This document shows positions 28,401-40,780 of a stretch of DNA of 64,000 nt, piece by piece. Below the pieces are notes generated by a model. It worked only from the letters and a program-made list of their open reading frames with translations. It was not told the origin of the DNA and did no database searches. The number at the start of each line of letters is the position of its first letter. Position 1 is the stretch's first letter. The stretch spans positions 1,790,062-1,854,061 of the forward strand of contig JACDOX010000031.1 of the NCBI GenBank assembly GCA_014549065.1, written 5' to 3'. The position numbers and the translations under genes are program-made. The stretch is from Cardinalis cardinalis (Eukaryota; Chordata; Aves; Passeriformes; Cardinalidae).

Positions 28401-30982
28401 TTTGCATGGCTGCAAAGTCATCAGGGAACTCTGGAACCACAGTGCAATGAGGGAAGTTTTTGTCCATCCTTTGCTTTCTGCTCCCTCCTAACTTGCCTTC
28501 AGCCAAGACACAAAGAAAGTGCCGAGCCTTGTTCTTCCCCTCAAATCTGACTTGGTGAACCTTCTGCTGAGCACTTAGGGAACTTGTTCCATTCACAAAG
28601 CATGCAGACACCACAAAGTGTTCTCACCACTCAGTTAATGTTTTTTCTTATCTAGTTTCATCCTAGAATTTCTGCCTTTGAAAGCACAGATATAATGTCC
28701 CTGGATAGTAAGATCAGGGATATTATCAGCTATTTATTTTCATACTGGTATTAAAAAAGCATGTCCTGGGTCTGAATCTTAATGATTTCTCTACAAATTT
28801 GGTATTTACATTCTATAGGCACATGGGAAAATATTGAAAATATTTATAGTACTCTGGATGAGGAGACTTGAAAATTAGCAGAAAGAGGGTTTCCATACTG
28901 CAGTGAAGATTGTGAGCATTTGCTTTCCTGGATGAGATGTGCCTATTTTCACTTTGAAGGCTTGCCAGGTGGTAAGACTGAGTTAAAGCACCTGGCAACC
29001 AAGAGTTCTGGTACATCTGAGCTGTCAGTTGGGCCTGCTCCTGTTGCCCACGTGCACATGCTGGATCCTTCATGGAGCAACTTGGTATCCACCCAGCTAA
29101 ACCTGGAAATGACTCAATGATAAAACCAGCTCAGGGCCTGCTCCAATAAGCATTATGAGTGGAAGAAAGCCAGCTCCCATCGCCTCCACCTGGCCCAGCC
29201 TTCCAACCCCTTCCTAGCAGGCAGTGAGCTGTCATAATACATAACTCCTTATGCAAACACACCCTTGGCATCCTGCACAAATACACCAGTGTTTAAGATG
29301 CCTGGGAGTAAGTGGCTGCAAGGGATAGCTGCTGCATCTGTCATATCCTAGTGCTATAGATAGGGCCAGGCTGCTCGAGGGGGCGTGCAGCAAGTTGTAG
29401 AACACAATTCACTGATTGAAGAAGTGGGAATCCATCCTTAGAGCAGGTGGTGGGACCAGCACAGACACAATCATCCTTTCCCTGCTGAATCCTTTCAGAC
29501 AGAGGTTGTGTGCAAGCCAAACCCAGAGAAGCTGCAACTGAGAAAAGCCTGGTCATGCCAACTACTGAAGCTTATTTGAAGCTCATTTCCTGCTAAGTCC
29601 CAGCTTGAGAACTAGTATCAGCCAGTCATGCACTGAATGCCCTACTTACTTTACTTACTTGCCTATTTTTTGAGGGGGTTGTTGTTTGTTTTTATTTTAG
29701 CCACTGATAGAGCCAGTGCTGAATGCTGTAGATCAGGTTTGGTTAACCAGCATTGCCCTGGGGCTTCGTGCTGTGTACAGATTCCTGCATCATGCACACC
29801 CTGCTTTTTCTTGTTTGGTGACTCCTCCCGGATTCATTGTCCACTTTCACCCNAATGGCTGTTTCTATTTTCTGTCCTTCTTGTGGTTCTGTCCAGATGC
29901 CTTATTATCTGCATTTTCTAGGATCTGTAAACAATTTTGTTATTTTTATCTACTTTTATTTTTATTTGGGTTTTTAGTGTTTTGGGTTTTTTTCCTTTTC
30001 TTTATGTCAGCTCTGTGATTACCTGCAACCTATTGCATAAGACCACAAACACAGCGCAAGCTTGGGGATTTTCTTTGATCATTAACAACAATGATTAGAA
30101 TGATAATTCTGAACTTTACACAGGTCGAGTAGATTTCTACATCATCTACATTCAATAAGTTGCTCAAAAGTGGCAATCTTTTTAGTTTTCTGAGTTATTA
30201 TTCAAATAAAGTGACAATTTATTGAAAATTGCTTTTGGGATAAATATTTAAAGTAATAATTGATAGTTATTCAAGTAATGTATTAAAATTCACATAAGAG
30301 CTATACTACTTCATGCCTTTTACCCAATGTTTTTTCCAGCAAATGTTTTTCTTTGGCAATTTTTCTCCACTCAGAACAAATTAAGTACTCACATAGGTAT
30401 TGCTCACCATATTTCTTTGTTCTGCAGACATCTGTCTGAAAATTTGATGACCTCATAATACTATAACTGATAAACTCTTTTCTTCATATATTTATTATCA
30501 AATATAAGTATTTTTCCATAACTGGATAGGAGATTTTTTTCTTTTTTTTCACCAATTAAATATGTCATAAAAAGTAGATTAAGAACTTAAGCATTCAATG
30601 GATATTTTAATACCTATATTCTAAACTTGTTCTCTAATCTATTTCATAAGGCCCTTTTCATGATGGTTTCTTATCCAGCAGTGGTAAAATTACCTGAGAT
30701 TCTTCTACAAGAAAATTATTTGTTACAAAATCTTTCTTACTCTAATTGTGCTATAATCAAACCCTACTGACACTTCTTCATTCCTCATCCATTTCATCTT
30801 TCCCAAAACAACTTTTTAGACAGGCTTTACTTTCACTTCACATTTTATCAACATTGCACATGACCCTATTACTCTTTCCACCTTGCACTATCTCTTTGTA
30901 CTTATATGGGCCAGTCAACAAAAATCCCTAGAGTGGCAGCAGGCTCCTGCTGACCTCCTGTGTTGGTGGGTTCAAAATTAGA
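25444..30982. other. Unique DNA, no gene recognised
   Basis: No repeat family, RNA gene or exon is supported. The interval shows almost no ambiguous bases until 29853. Patches at 27120-27480, 28240-28620 and 29150-29560 are slightly GC-richer and hold overlapping open frames on both strands, the usual sign of chance frames. Confidence 0.5.
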
Positions 30983-31590
30983 CAAGAGCCACACACGAGC
31001 CAGCAGTGCACCTTGGCAAAAGATGCTGAAGGTGGCTGACATCATCCAGAACTGCATTGGCAGGAGAAAAGCCAGAATTTCTTAGGTCACATGAATAAGG
31101 GTATCCAGTTTTAGGCCTTCAGAAGAGGAAGCAGCAATAAACAGGGATGAGTTCAGCAGGGGCAGTCAGGATGATTGTGGCTGGACAATTTGTCCCAGCG
31201 AGGGTGCNGGACTGGGGCTTGATCAGTCTGGAGAAGAGATGGCTTTGGAGGGGCATGACAGAAGCCCCCAGCACCTGCAGGGATGTCACTAAGGAGAGGG
31301 AGCCACAGTGAGAGGTGTGAGGCTGAGAGGCAACAGCCAGCTTGTATTAATTAACAAATTAATACAAGAGTGTACAGAGAGGATATGAGGAAAACCTTTC
31401 TTCCCATGAGCGCTGTCAGGAGGAGCAGGTTGTGTTGAGAGGTTATGCTATCTCCATTCTTGGGAGAGATGACTAGATAAATCCCTGAGCATCCTGGTCT
31501 GACCTCAGAGCTGGTCATGATTTCAGCAGGAGGTTGGGCTGGACCTCCCAAGGTCCCTCCTNTCCAAATTATACTGAAATTCCCTGCTTA
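30983..31590 (+). mobile_element. CR1 LINE fragment, sense, with internal foldback
   Basis: The sense-strand CR1 blocks appear in order. First is the 'gagccagcagtgcaccttgg' RT connection region at about 30998-31017. Then come the 'catccagaactgcattggca' block and 'gtatccagttttaggcc', which encodes the degenerate counterpart of VQFWAP. The '(ga)tcagtctggagaagag' block and the 3' untranslated 'ggttgggctggacctccca' and 'aggtccctcctntccaa' end near 31565 follow. The terminal ATTCTRTG repeats are eroded. The reading frame is broken throughout. A 12-bp-stem inverted repeat sits inside it at 31341-31368. Confidence 0.85.
31341..31368. repeat. 12-bp perfect inverted repeat, 4-nt loop
   Basis: CTTGTATTAATT and AATTAATACAAG flank the loop AACA. 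The right arm resembles native CR1 sequence, because the CR1 consensus has an 'acaaattaatacag' segment here. The left arm may therefore be a templated foldback copy of the right. Confidence 0.9.
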
Positions 31591-34500
31591 CAAGATTTGC
31601 CTGCAGAGCAGCATTAAATATCACATAATACAATTCTCATAGATCCCCTTCTTAAAATTGTTCAGATTAAGCATTCTGGTTAGCACAAAGACTGCATTTC
31701 ATCACTTGTAACAGTCATAGCTGATGGTGAGATCTAAAGCTCCAGCTCATTTCATATACTCTTTGCTATTGTGTAGAGACACTAGAGCACATTCATGCTC
31801 TTGTTCTTTGCCTTCTGTCTCCTAGCAACTCCATCTGCTGCCTTATTTTGAATGTTGGAAGTACAAGTCAGATTTATTTTTTCTAGTTGGGAAAAAGCTG
31901 CTCCTTCCCAGATTCCAACACACAGTTTTATATTTAAGATGCTGGGGTGCCTTTTGCACAAGTAAAGATGATTTCATCCTGCATTCTGTCATGGCAAGAA
32001 CCTCTTTTCCACAGATCTAGGCCACTTCTTTACCCATGGGTCCTTGACCACATAGGAATTTCGGTAGCTCTTGGTATTGTCAGTTGTCTGCAAAAATCAT
32101 TAATCCCCCTTTGGTTTGAGGGAATGATTCTGTTGTTTTTTGTTATTGGTTATTGTTTGGTCTTTCATGAGCTATAAATAGACATTCTTGGCATCCATAT
32201 TTCACACAAATCTCTCTTACTCATTCCCTGGCACATGATATATTTCCTTGCCAATATTTGTGGAGCACACTGTGAACTGAGTGGCGCTGAGAAGTGCGTA
32301 ATAAAAGTGCTTATCCTGTACATGCCTCTCAGTTACACACCCGTTAAATTTAACTCATCCAACTCCACTGGGATATTCTTATCCTTCACAAGTGATTAAC
32401 CATCACTGCAACATAATCTCCAATCCATCCAATGGATAAAAACTATCAGGCGATGGATAGAAAAAAGGAGGGAAAAATCAATCTACGCATGGAGGATGTG
32501 AGAATGCCTCAAGAGAGCACCAAAATATTGCAAAATATTTCACGTTTCTTAAAACATTTGGTTATTTATATGTGGAGGACTGACTTTTATTAACAAAGTA
32601 ACAAACTGAAACCTAAGCCTTCTTTGTAGCCTACAGAAAAATCATGATGACTTCACTGTATCTTCAATAGAAATGGAGCCGAACCTTTTATTTTAGAGGT
32701 CTCTGGTTCCTTTATCTGATTTTTTCCCTCTTCAATAGCTTCATTTCTTTCCATAGNTGAAATGTTTATATCAGTCATCTCTCCAAAGCTCCCTCATTGG
32801 TCTTTGCAACCCCTTCAGGCATTGCCTTTTCTGATATTAGTAAGATATACTGTTGGGCTGCTCATTTCTGGAGTGGAGTCTGCTCCAAATTCGAAAAGGT
32901 GAATTAAGTGGGAAAAATAGTCTGACCTTAATGCATTCAGGTTGGATTGTACCCTAAAACAGAATCTGAAAGAGGAAAGCAGCAAGTGCAAAGGCTGCAA
33001 AGTATTCTTTGGTAAACATTCAAATGAATTTTCAGCTTTATAAATCATCATTCCTTGGACTCTCTTTTGAGCTATAGGACTGAAACCAAATTGGTGCAGT
33101 GATTGTAGCAGCTTTAGGCAAACAGATTAAAAGGAAATGCAATCATCAAAGTACATAACAATACAGGAAGCTTCCCTTATACAACATACACTGTTTAGCT
33201 GTAGCACAGCCAAATTATTTATTTTAGCTCCTTTATATATTACTCCTTATATAGAAGGGTGAGTTTCAAGAAAACCCACACAGAAGTGGTGTCCAGGATA
33301 TTCATATTTAAAACATTCCCAAGCAATAGCTAATGGCCCATGGTTCAACAATACATATGATCATTGTGCTGGTGTATAGGTGATGATCAACTAAAAAACA
33401 CCACCTCATTCCCAAATTCCATGTGGTAAAGAGCAGAATGTAGCCCACCAGCCCTTTTGTCTCCCTGGAATCTGCTGAGGCTGTTGTGAACAGAACCAAG
33501 AATCGGCCAATTTGACAGAGCAAAATNTTGATGATGAGTTTATCCTCCCAAACATTTTGCCCATGACACAGTAACAAATAGAAAACAAACATGGAACACA
33601 CTGGCTGTTTGTGTTTATTTCTTCTGTAGTTGCCCCTGGAAACGATAAAATTAGCATGCAAAAAAGTATAATAAGATAAATATTGATTTTATTTGACAAA
33701 GAATATATAGTTTTGAAAACTTTAAAAATAGCTGGGGGGAAAAAAGAAATAAAAAGTATGATCTTTTTAAGACTTCTATTTTAATTTTCACAGCTGCAGT
33801 CTTCTATCATAGTGAACTAAAAGAATCAGTCAAAAAATACCAGGCAACTGACACTTAAATCATATATGTCTTCTAGTTTGCAGCTCAGCATCTGCTGCAT
33901 CATTTCTCAGATTTCAAAGAGGCTGGGAAGAGAGACCAAGGATAAGAAAAATGCATCTTTTCAGCTGAAAGCATGTATTTTTCAATGACAAAGGACTACA
34001 GGCCATTATCCATTGCTGTTACACAAGAGAGGGGCACTCTGCAAGTCTCATTTTAATTTAAAGAAAAATCTACCTCTACAATAGCAATTTGAGGGGAGAG
34101 GATGGTTAAAGGGAAAAGAAACTTGATTCAAACATGTCAAATTTTCATGTTCAGGAAAAATGAACATTCCCATTTTTCCAAAAAAAGTAATGTTACAGTG
34201 CAGACAAGCTGTTTCCATGGAAGGGTAATATCTTCAGGTACCTCCTGAAACCAGCTCAGGGAAATTGTTGTCTTTTGTACTCTACAATTTTAGTGCCAGA
34301 GTAGAGTTCTGCTTTCAAGGATTTCTTCCTTAAAATGAAAGGGCCAGATTCTTCTCATACAGTTACAGAAATTAGGGGAGAAAGACAATAGAGAAATACC
34401 AGCACTGAAGCAAAGAAAGGATAAGAGACAAGAGCTTCAATAAGGCTTTATTTATCACCTTTTCATTAGAAGGAATTAGAGTTAATTAGCCCAGCTTGTA

Positions 34501-34672
34501 GCAAAATTAAGATATTCCATGCATATCCTATTTAGCCTCTCTATTACCTTTCCCTACATTCTCTCTGTATTTGTGGGAGCTTCTATAAAGGAGTGTATTA
34601 GATTACTTTGGCCCACATCATTAGCAAAATCAATATTTTTTAGTTTAGAATCAGATCAAAATACTGTAGCTC
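31591..34672. other. Unique AT-rich DNA, no gene recognised
   Basis: No element or exon could be supported. The 117-codon minus-strand frame at 33308-33661 overlaps a second frame and has no recognised features. Confidence 0.5.
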
Positions 34673-34719
34673 AAAAAAAAAAAAAAAAANNNNNNNNNNN
34701 NNNNNNNNNNNNNAAAAAA
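34673..34719. other. Assembly gap (24 N) inside a poly(A) tract
   Basis: A run of A bases from 34673 leads into Ns at 34690-34713, and A bases resume to 34719. The gap sits within a homopolymer and the true tract length is unknown. It could be a long A-tract or the tail of a retroposed sequence. I see no recognisable retroposon body on the 5' side. Confidence 0.97.
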
Positions 34720-36962
34720 CTGGACAAAACAAAACACATTTGCCACAGAGAAAGCCAACCTTGAGCAGCCAATTCATGCTAAGGCAAATAAATCCCCAAA
34801 ATCAGCAATCAGTATTTCACAAAATAAACATAGCCATAGACTAGAATTTAGAGACTGGCGCTCAGTACCAAAATGGGATGAAGTGGTGAGGTTCCCTTCC
34901 TACACTGGTGCTCATGGGCTAACCATGGGGGTGCTGCCAAGCCCTAACTAGTCTGATGTGGTCAGAGTACCAGTTGTCACGAAGTTTTAGGGAAAAACTG
35001 ATTAACCTGCTGGGGCTAAGAATGGGGATGCTTCNTCTTCCTCCAAACTTCCCACTGAAAAACAATAACCTTGCTTGGCAGTTCTTTGAGTCAAACAAGC
35101 AGAGGTGTGGTCACAGCTGGAACAAATGGCTCCNTCCAGTCAGGATTCACCACTGGAAAATATTTACTGATTCCTACATATTAAAGGCACATCTCAAAAA
35201 CCATTCCTGTTTCTTGAAGTACATCTGAAGGGTAATGAGCTGTGTTACATGATTTCAGCTGCACTCTCCACGTTCGTCATAACCATTTCCATTTTTCAGG
35301 CAGTAAAANGGTTGTCCTGGAATTAGGGAATGCTCTCAATTCTTCCTGCTGAATATTTTTTACCTTGAATGAAACAATTAACTTGTGACAAGGGGGTGTC
35401 AGCACACAAATGAAGCCTGCTGTCCAATTANGTTCATTACTCTGGATCCTGGATTAATGCAAGTATTTCATGCAGGGTCATGTTGCTCTCTTTTTTAAGA
35501 TACCTTTCCCCCATGTGTCTTACTGACCAGCAGCTGTAACAGCCCTTTATCTGACTCGATGAGGTTTTATGCTTCCCCTTCAAAAGCCCTGATTCTGCAC
35601 ACATATGCACACACAAACACATCACAGAAACGCCTCTCCTGGTGTGCATGGTGCTCTCATCCCATGGCGCTACAGAGTGAGCTCCCTGGCCAGCAGCAGT
35701 GTCTCTGCAAGGCGCATTTTGTAACAGCACATTTTNCTGTGAATGCAGCCCTGGTGTAAGAACCCAGTCAAGTGCTTTTCAAAACGTTAGTCGTGTTGCT
35801 TGGTTGCAACACAGTATATTTAAGAGCTGGACAAAACAGACTTAAGTAACCTGGCTCAAGAAATCATCTAAAAAACAAACCCCAGCCTACCATGTAACCC
35901 CTGTTGTGGACAAATACAGATGAAATGCTAATAAAGATGCTGTTTTTGCCACAAAAATCAATAAAACAAGCTTTCCCCATTACAGCTCATTAACAATGCA
36001 CCCAGTTTTAACAGTAGACACGAAAACTTATTCCTGAAAAAGATTACTTTGCACATTGATTTGAAAATTGTGAAGCACAATTTCAAAACACATCTGAGAG
36101 TTTTTGCTCCCAGTATATCAGGACTTATTATTCATCTTCTTATGATCATTAAAAAGGATGCCTGGGAATAAGAATTCACTCTTGCAGTGCTAAATAAATA
36201 CCATCATTAAGGANTCTGAGATACTCAGCTTCAACAGCTCACTTTTACAGCAGTAATTTACTAGGTTTTCCTTATGACATAGCAGTATACTACACACTTA
36301 ACAAAGATGTTCATAATCATTCAAATATTGAGACAAACCTCTGGCTGTTGCTATGATACAGCACTCGTCTTACATTCCCATTTAGGTTAGAAGAACATTT
36401 GCTCTGCTGTTTACTACAAAAAAGGCAAGACAAAAAAAATCTGNGTTTTATTTCCTCCCCTATTTATGGATGATTTAAAATGACTCACAATACCTCTCAC
36501 CCTGCCTTTTGTTAGAATTACAGCACTGAGACATCACATTAGATAACAGCATTGAGTGTCCCAGCTTATTGCTTTTAGCCTAATTATTATAACATTGAAA
36601 ATTAATAAAGAAAATTACGTGTAGGCTCATATGATGCAATTTACATCTCTGANAAGGGAACAGCCCAGAAACAGTTACTGATGGTTCTAATTTTCTCTGT
36701 CCCTTGTTCCCAACCCAAGATTTAAAAGGAGCTAGTAAAGGGGGGAATCATGGTGTTGACAGGTGTGAAGCTTGCTATGAACATATTTTGTTGGCATTGT
36801 AGATGAAGTAGAAAAATTAACAAGGAGAAAATTATTGAATGGGGAAGATAAATAAGAGTCAGCTAAGGTGCTGCTCTTTTCTTCTGGTTGTCACTTTTCT
36901 TACAATTGTATTTGAAGTTCTTGCCCTGTGGTTTCAAGTAGGATTTGGTACNGGCTCTCCTG
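34720..36962. other. Unique DNA, no gene recognised
   Basis: No repeat family or gene is recognised. Slightly GC-richer DNA at 34850-35160 and 35440-35760 carries only short open frames without motifs. Confidence 0.5.
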
Positions 36963-37741
36963 TATCTCAGAATATTTCAAGCCCTGGTTGGGGGCAAAGG
37001 GACCTCTGAGTTCATTTGGTCCAACCCCCTGCTAAAGCCAGTCTACCTAGAGCAGGCTGCACACAATTGTGACCAGGAGNTCGTTCATATGTCTCCAGGG
37101 AAAGAGACTCCACAACCTCTCTGGGNCNCCTGTTCCACTGCTCTGTCACCCTCAGAGCAAAGGAATTTGTCCTCATNTTCACATAGAACTTCCTATGTTT
37201 CAGTGTGCACCCTTTTCCCCTTGTCCTGTCCCAGCATCACTGAAAAGAACCTGGCCCCACCTTTTCAATCCTTCCCCTTAAGATGTTTGNATACAATGAT
37301 AAAATCCCCTCCTCAGTCTACACAGCCTCCCCTCCTTCAGGCTACACAGGCCCAGCTCTCTCATAACAAAATTGCTCCAATCCTCTAAAATAACCCTCCA
37401 CTGGATCCTCTTCTCATTCCTTGGTTTTTTTTTGTACCAGGGAGCCACAAAATGGACACAGTACTCCAGATTTGGCCTCACCAGGGCTGAGCAGAGGGGC
37501 AGGATCACCTCCTTCNTCCTTCTGGCAAAGCTCTTTCTAATGCACCCCAGGATACCACCAGCCTTCTTGGCCACAAGAGCACACTGCTGGCTCATGGACT
37601 GTTTGCTGTTCACCAGGACCCCCAGGTCCTTCTCTGCAAAGCTCCTTTCCAGAACAGATTATCCTGCAGCTATTTCATGGCAGGATGGATTGTTTTGTCT
37701 GTTCCTGAGATGGCCATGGATTTGCTTTACATTGGAAAATT
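36963..37741 (-). mobile_element. CR1 LINE fragment with readable RT C-terminus (antisense)
   Basis: On the plus strand the antisense 3' region starts near 36963 ('atctcagaatatttcaag' and then 'gacctctgagttcatttggt' and 'ccaaccccctgct'). It runs through the antisense RT C-terminus. The minus strand at 37278-37613 keeps an open stretch containing ILGCIRKSFA, EVILPL and SALVRPNLEYCVHFVAP, the conserved end of the CR1 reverse transcriptase (consensus LVRPxLEYCVQFWAP). The 5' side fades out near 37741 in the 'ccccaggtccttctctgcaa' block and beyond. It is about 780 bases, 5'-truncated and non-functional. Readable protein implies it is younger than the CR1 at 55-56 kb. Confidence 0.92.
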
Positions 37742-40321
37742 CTGACTCTTCCCATACAGTCTTTTGTCCCACCTGAGGAATATATGCCTACAACTATAGG
37801 GTGTCATTCTGACTTTGCTGTNCTTTACGTATTTTCCTTCTTCCATGGAATAGCCTTGCCTCTTTTGCTTTTTTGTACAATTTNAGAGACTCTGGAGGGT
37901 AAAAAGAGGTAAGCAACCTGGTTATCCAGGCCACCACAGGAATGAGAAAGTCTGAAGGAGAGCAGTGGCCATAGACAGGGATGAAGGAGTTTCCTTTTCA
38001 CAGGATCTCAAACCTCTTTTCTCTTGCTATCTATTGGTTCTACTTGTCATTTCCTTAGAGCCTTACAGATCTTCTCTCATCTCTTAGTCCCATGGGATCC
38101 CACCACCTTCCTAGNAAGCTTCTTCTCAGGAAAAACTTGTCACTGTCACAAGATTTGAGTTAGTTCTGGTCCTTAGCCAGAAGGGAAGTGGTGGCTTTGG
38201 AGATAAGGGAGTGAAAGGTCTGACAAGCATCACAGTGGAGAGAGGTCAAGGCTGNTCATACAATTGCCCTGATTATATGGTGGTCATATGCAATTCCAAA
38301 CTTTGGGGGTTAATCCCTGAATGATATTGGCAGGAGGTTTGTGGGTGCCTGTGATAAACTCAACTAGAGGGGATTTGGTGGCGATTGTTGGAGCTCTTTG
38401 TGTAAATATAGAATTGAGTATTTCAACAAGAGCATCAACCAATATGCAGGAGGACACTTAAAATACATAGGAAATAATCTCAAGCAGTGGATGAAGACTT
38501 CTATAGATGTAGTAGCCACATGTCATATGTTCATACTTTCAGAACAAAGTTTCTGTCTAAAATGGAGAAATTTCTGATGTAACTACTCTGGCATACCAGT
38601 ATTAGGCTGTTACACTGGTCTGATTATACCCACCATAAATACACTGGTGAATTTTCCTGTGCAAACAAGCCTTGTAGAGGAAAGTGCATTGTCTTTCATT
38701 ACTTCCTGAAGAAAGACTAAATTATAAAAAGAGCAGCATGCACAATCTGCCCTTTGGAAGGAAAAACAGCAATTCTGAGNGTCTGTCTTCCTAAGGCAAA
38801 CACAAAGGAGTTAAAGGCAAGCCTGTTGTATGTCTGTTTCAGTGCTCTCTGCCCCTCATTTAATCAATGCACAGCACTGAGGAAGAGCTAAATCCTGCTT
38901 GTTTTACTCAGGCAAGTGATGCCATTGACTTGAATTAAGCTACCTGCAGGATTAGAAGTAGAAAGATTAAGACCTCAGAGTAGCAAATTCATTTCACTCT
39001 GTTTTCAAATGCAAATACTCGCTTCTCCGTTGTCAGCTTGATTCATCTGTTAGTTGTTTAGCACAATGAGGCTCTGATTCTGCTCCCTAATTGTTTCTCC
39101 TAGGCTGCTCTCTACCACAAACATACTCAACTTCCATGGAATAAGCGGGACGGAAGTGGAACATAAGTCCTCTGCAATTTTTAAAATATATACCAATATA
39201 TATATTGATGCATAAATATATTTCAACTAGACAGAAAAACTTTCTCATAGAGAATTTGTTCCATCAGTTGGTTCCCTGAGCTTGCAGTTTGCAACATGGT
39301 TTTATACCTATTTTATCTCTTATGTGGACAAGTTTTTCTCACCTCTTGACCCATTGTAATGCTGAGGGAGAGACACTGACTTGACAGGAAATATGGGAAG
39401 TCTGACATTATCTTACAGCTGATGCCACTATCCCGTGAAACCACTTTACAGCTGCTTTCATTAGAATGTCTTCAGCAAGTTAAATTACTCAATAATAACT
39501 CATCTGTAACCAAGAACATAGTTTGATTGGAACTGCAATTTTAATATGTAACCTTTCATTTTAACATATATATTAGTTATTTTGGATGGGGCACCACTGA
39601 CAGATTACTGTTTTATTTAACTTATTTGAAAGATCCAGTACAGGAGACTGTTTCTGTGTTTATCAAAAGCCTCANCAAATTATTCCTAATTGCATGTCTT
39701 TACCTCTACAGCTATGCTGAATCTTTCAAGAGCTTTTTTTGGTAATTCATTTGATTCGTCACCAAACCTGTTTTATCTTTCTACAAAAAAAAACAAAAAC
39801 AAAACTCAAAACCATTAAGTCAATGTTATAATTTCTTTATTTTTTATTTTAAAGAAATGAAGATTGACATTATGTATCACTGAAAATTATTACAAAAGGA
39901 AAACAGTAATATATCATGAAGTTATATATCATACCAAGGTATTGAGTTGCAAAGAGAAAGTAAAAAATGAGGAAAAACCAGGAAAAGGATACAGCTTAGC
40001 AGAGCATATTTAAATGTTGAAACTGATTTTAAGAAAATATGATCCATTTGTCTGCNTTTATATTGTCTCAAAATTCTATTTAAAAAACCCCCATGGTTTA
40101 TTTTAAGCACTTCTAACTTTGCAGTAAGGATCACTGTGTGAGTCTTTGCTACTTATATGAAAATGTTCAGCCTCCTGAAAATAAAATTTCTTTTGAAAAA
40201 TGGTGCTCATTAGAAGCAGTATATTTATGTAGCCCTCAGAAACTGAGGTTCTTTACTAAGTGTTTGGACAGCAGGCTTACAGCGGCATTTGCCTACTCTG
40301 ATGCTACAGAAGGCAGTACTC
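37742..40321. other. Unique DNA, no gene recognised
   Basis: No element is recognised. The AT-rich part near 39181-39230 has TA-rich alternating sequence, including a 14-base palindrome (CAATATATATATTG at 39194-39207). There is no exon candidate. Confidence 0.5.
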
Positions 40322-40355
40322 CTGGGTATGTGCCACCTCTGGGTATGTGCCACCT
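40322..40355. repeat. 17-bp perfect tandem duplication
   Basis: CTGGGTATGTGCCACCT occurs twice back to back with no mismatch. This is probably a recent replication-slippage or repair duplication. An isolated two-copy unit is otherwise unremarkable. Confidence 0.95.
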
Positions 40356-40780
40356 ACAATTATGACTGAGGAGCAAAAGCTCTAAAGTTGGCACAATTTT
40401 CTGAATAAATATTTCAGGTCTTATTTCTTGAAGCTTTAAGGTTGTTGATTTTTTTTTTATGTCTTGCCAGCTCAAACCTTCTTGCTTTGGCTTTATCATT
40501 GCATTGTCCCAAACTGGCAGTAAGACTCATTTGANGGAAAGGTGCCTCAGAATATAGGAGTCTAGGATGCCAAATCCTGATCAAATTTAATAAAAAAGGT
40601 GGGAAAAAACCCCAATAAATTATCTGGCAATTAAGATTTTGCAGCAAGAAATACCCTGGATAAATTTATTGATCAAGTGTAAAGTCAAATATGTGATCTG
40701 GCTTTAAAATCTAAGACACTCCTGAAGNGAGGCATAACAAATATGGTGAAATTTGGATTTGACTTTTATATTTAACATGT

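Noticed and set aside
37278..37613. A 111-codon protein gene on the minus strand
   Set aside because: The peptide is the C-terminal end of CR1 reverse transcriptase inside a truncated LINE fragment, not a host gene.
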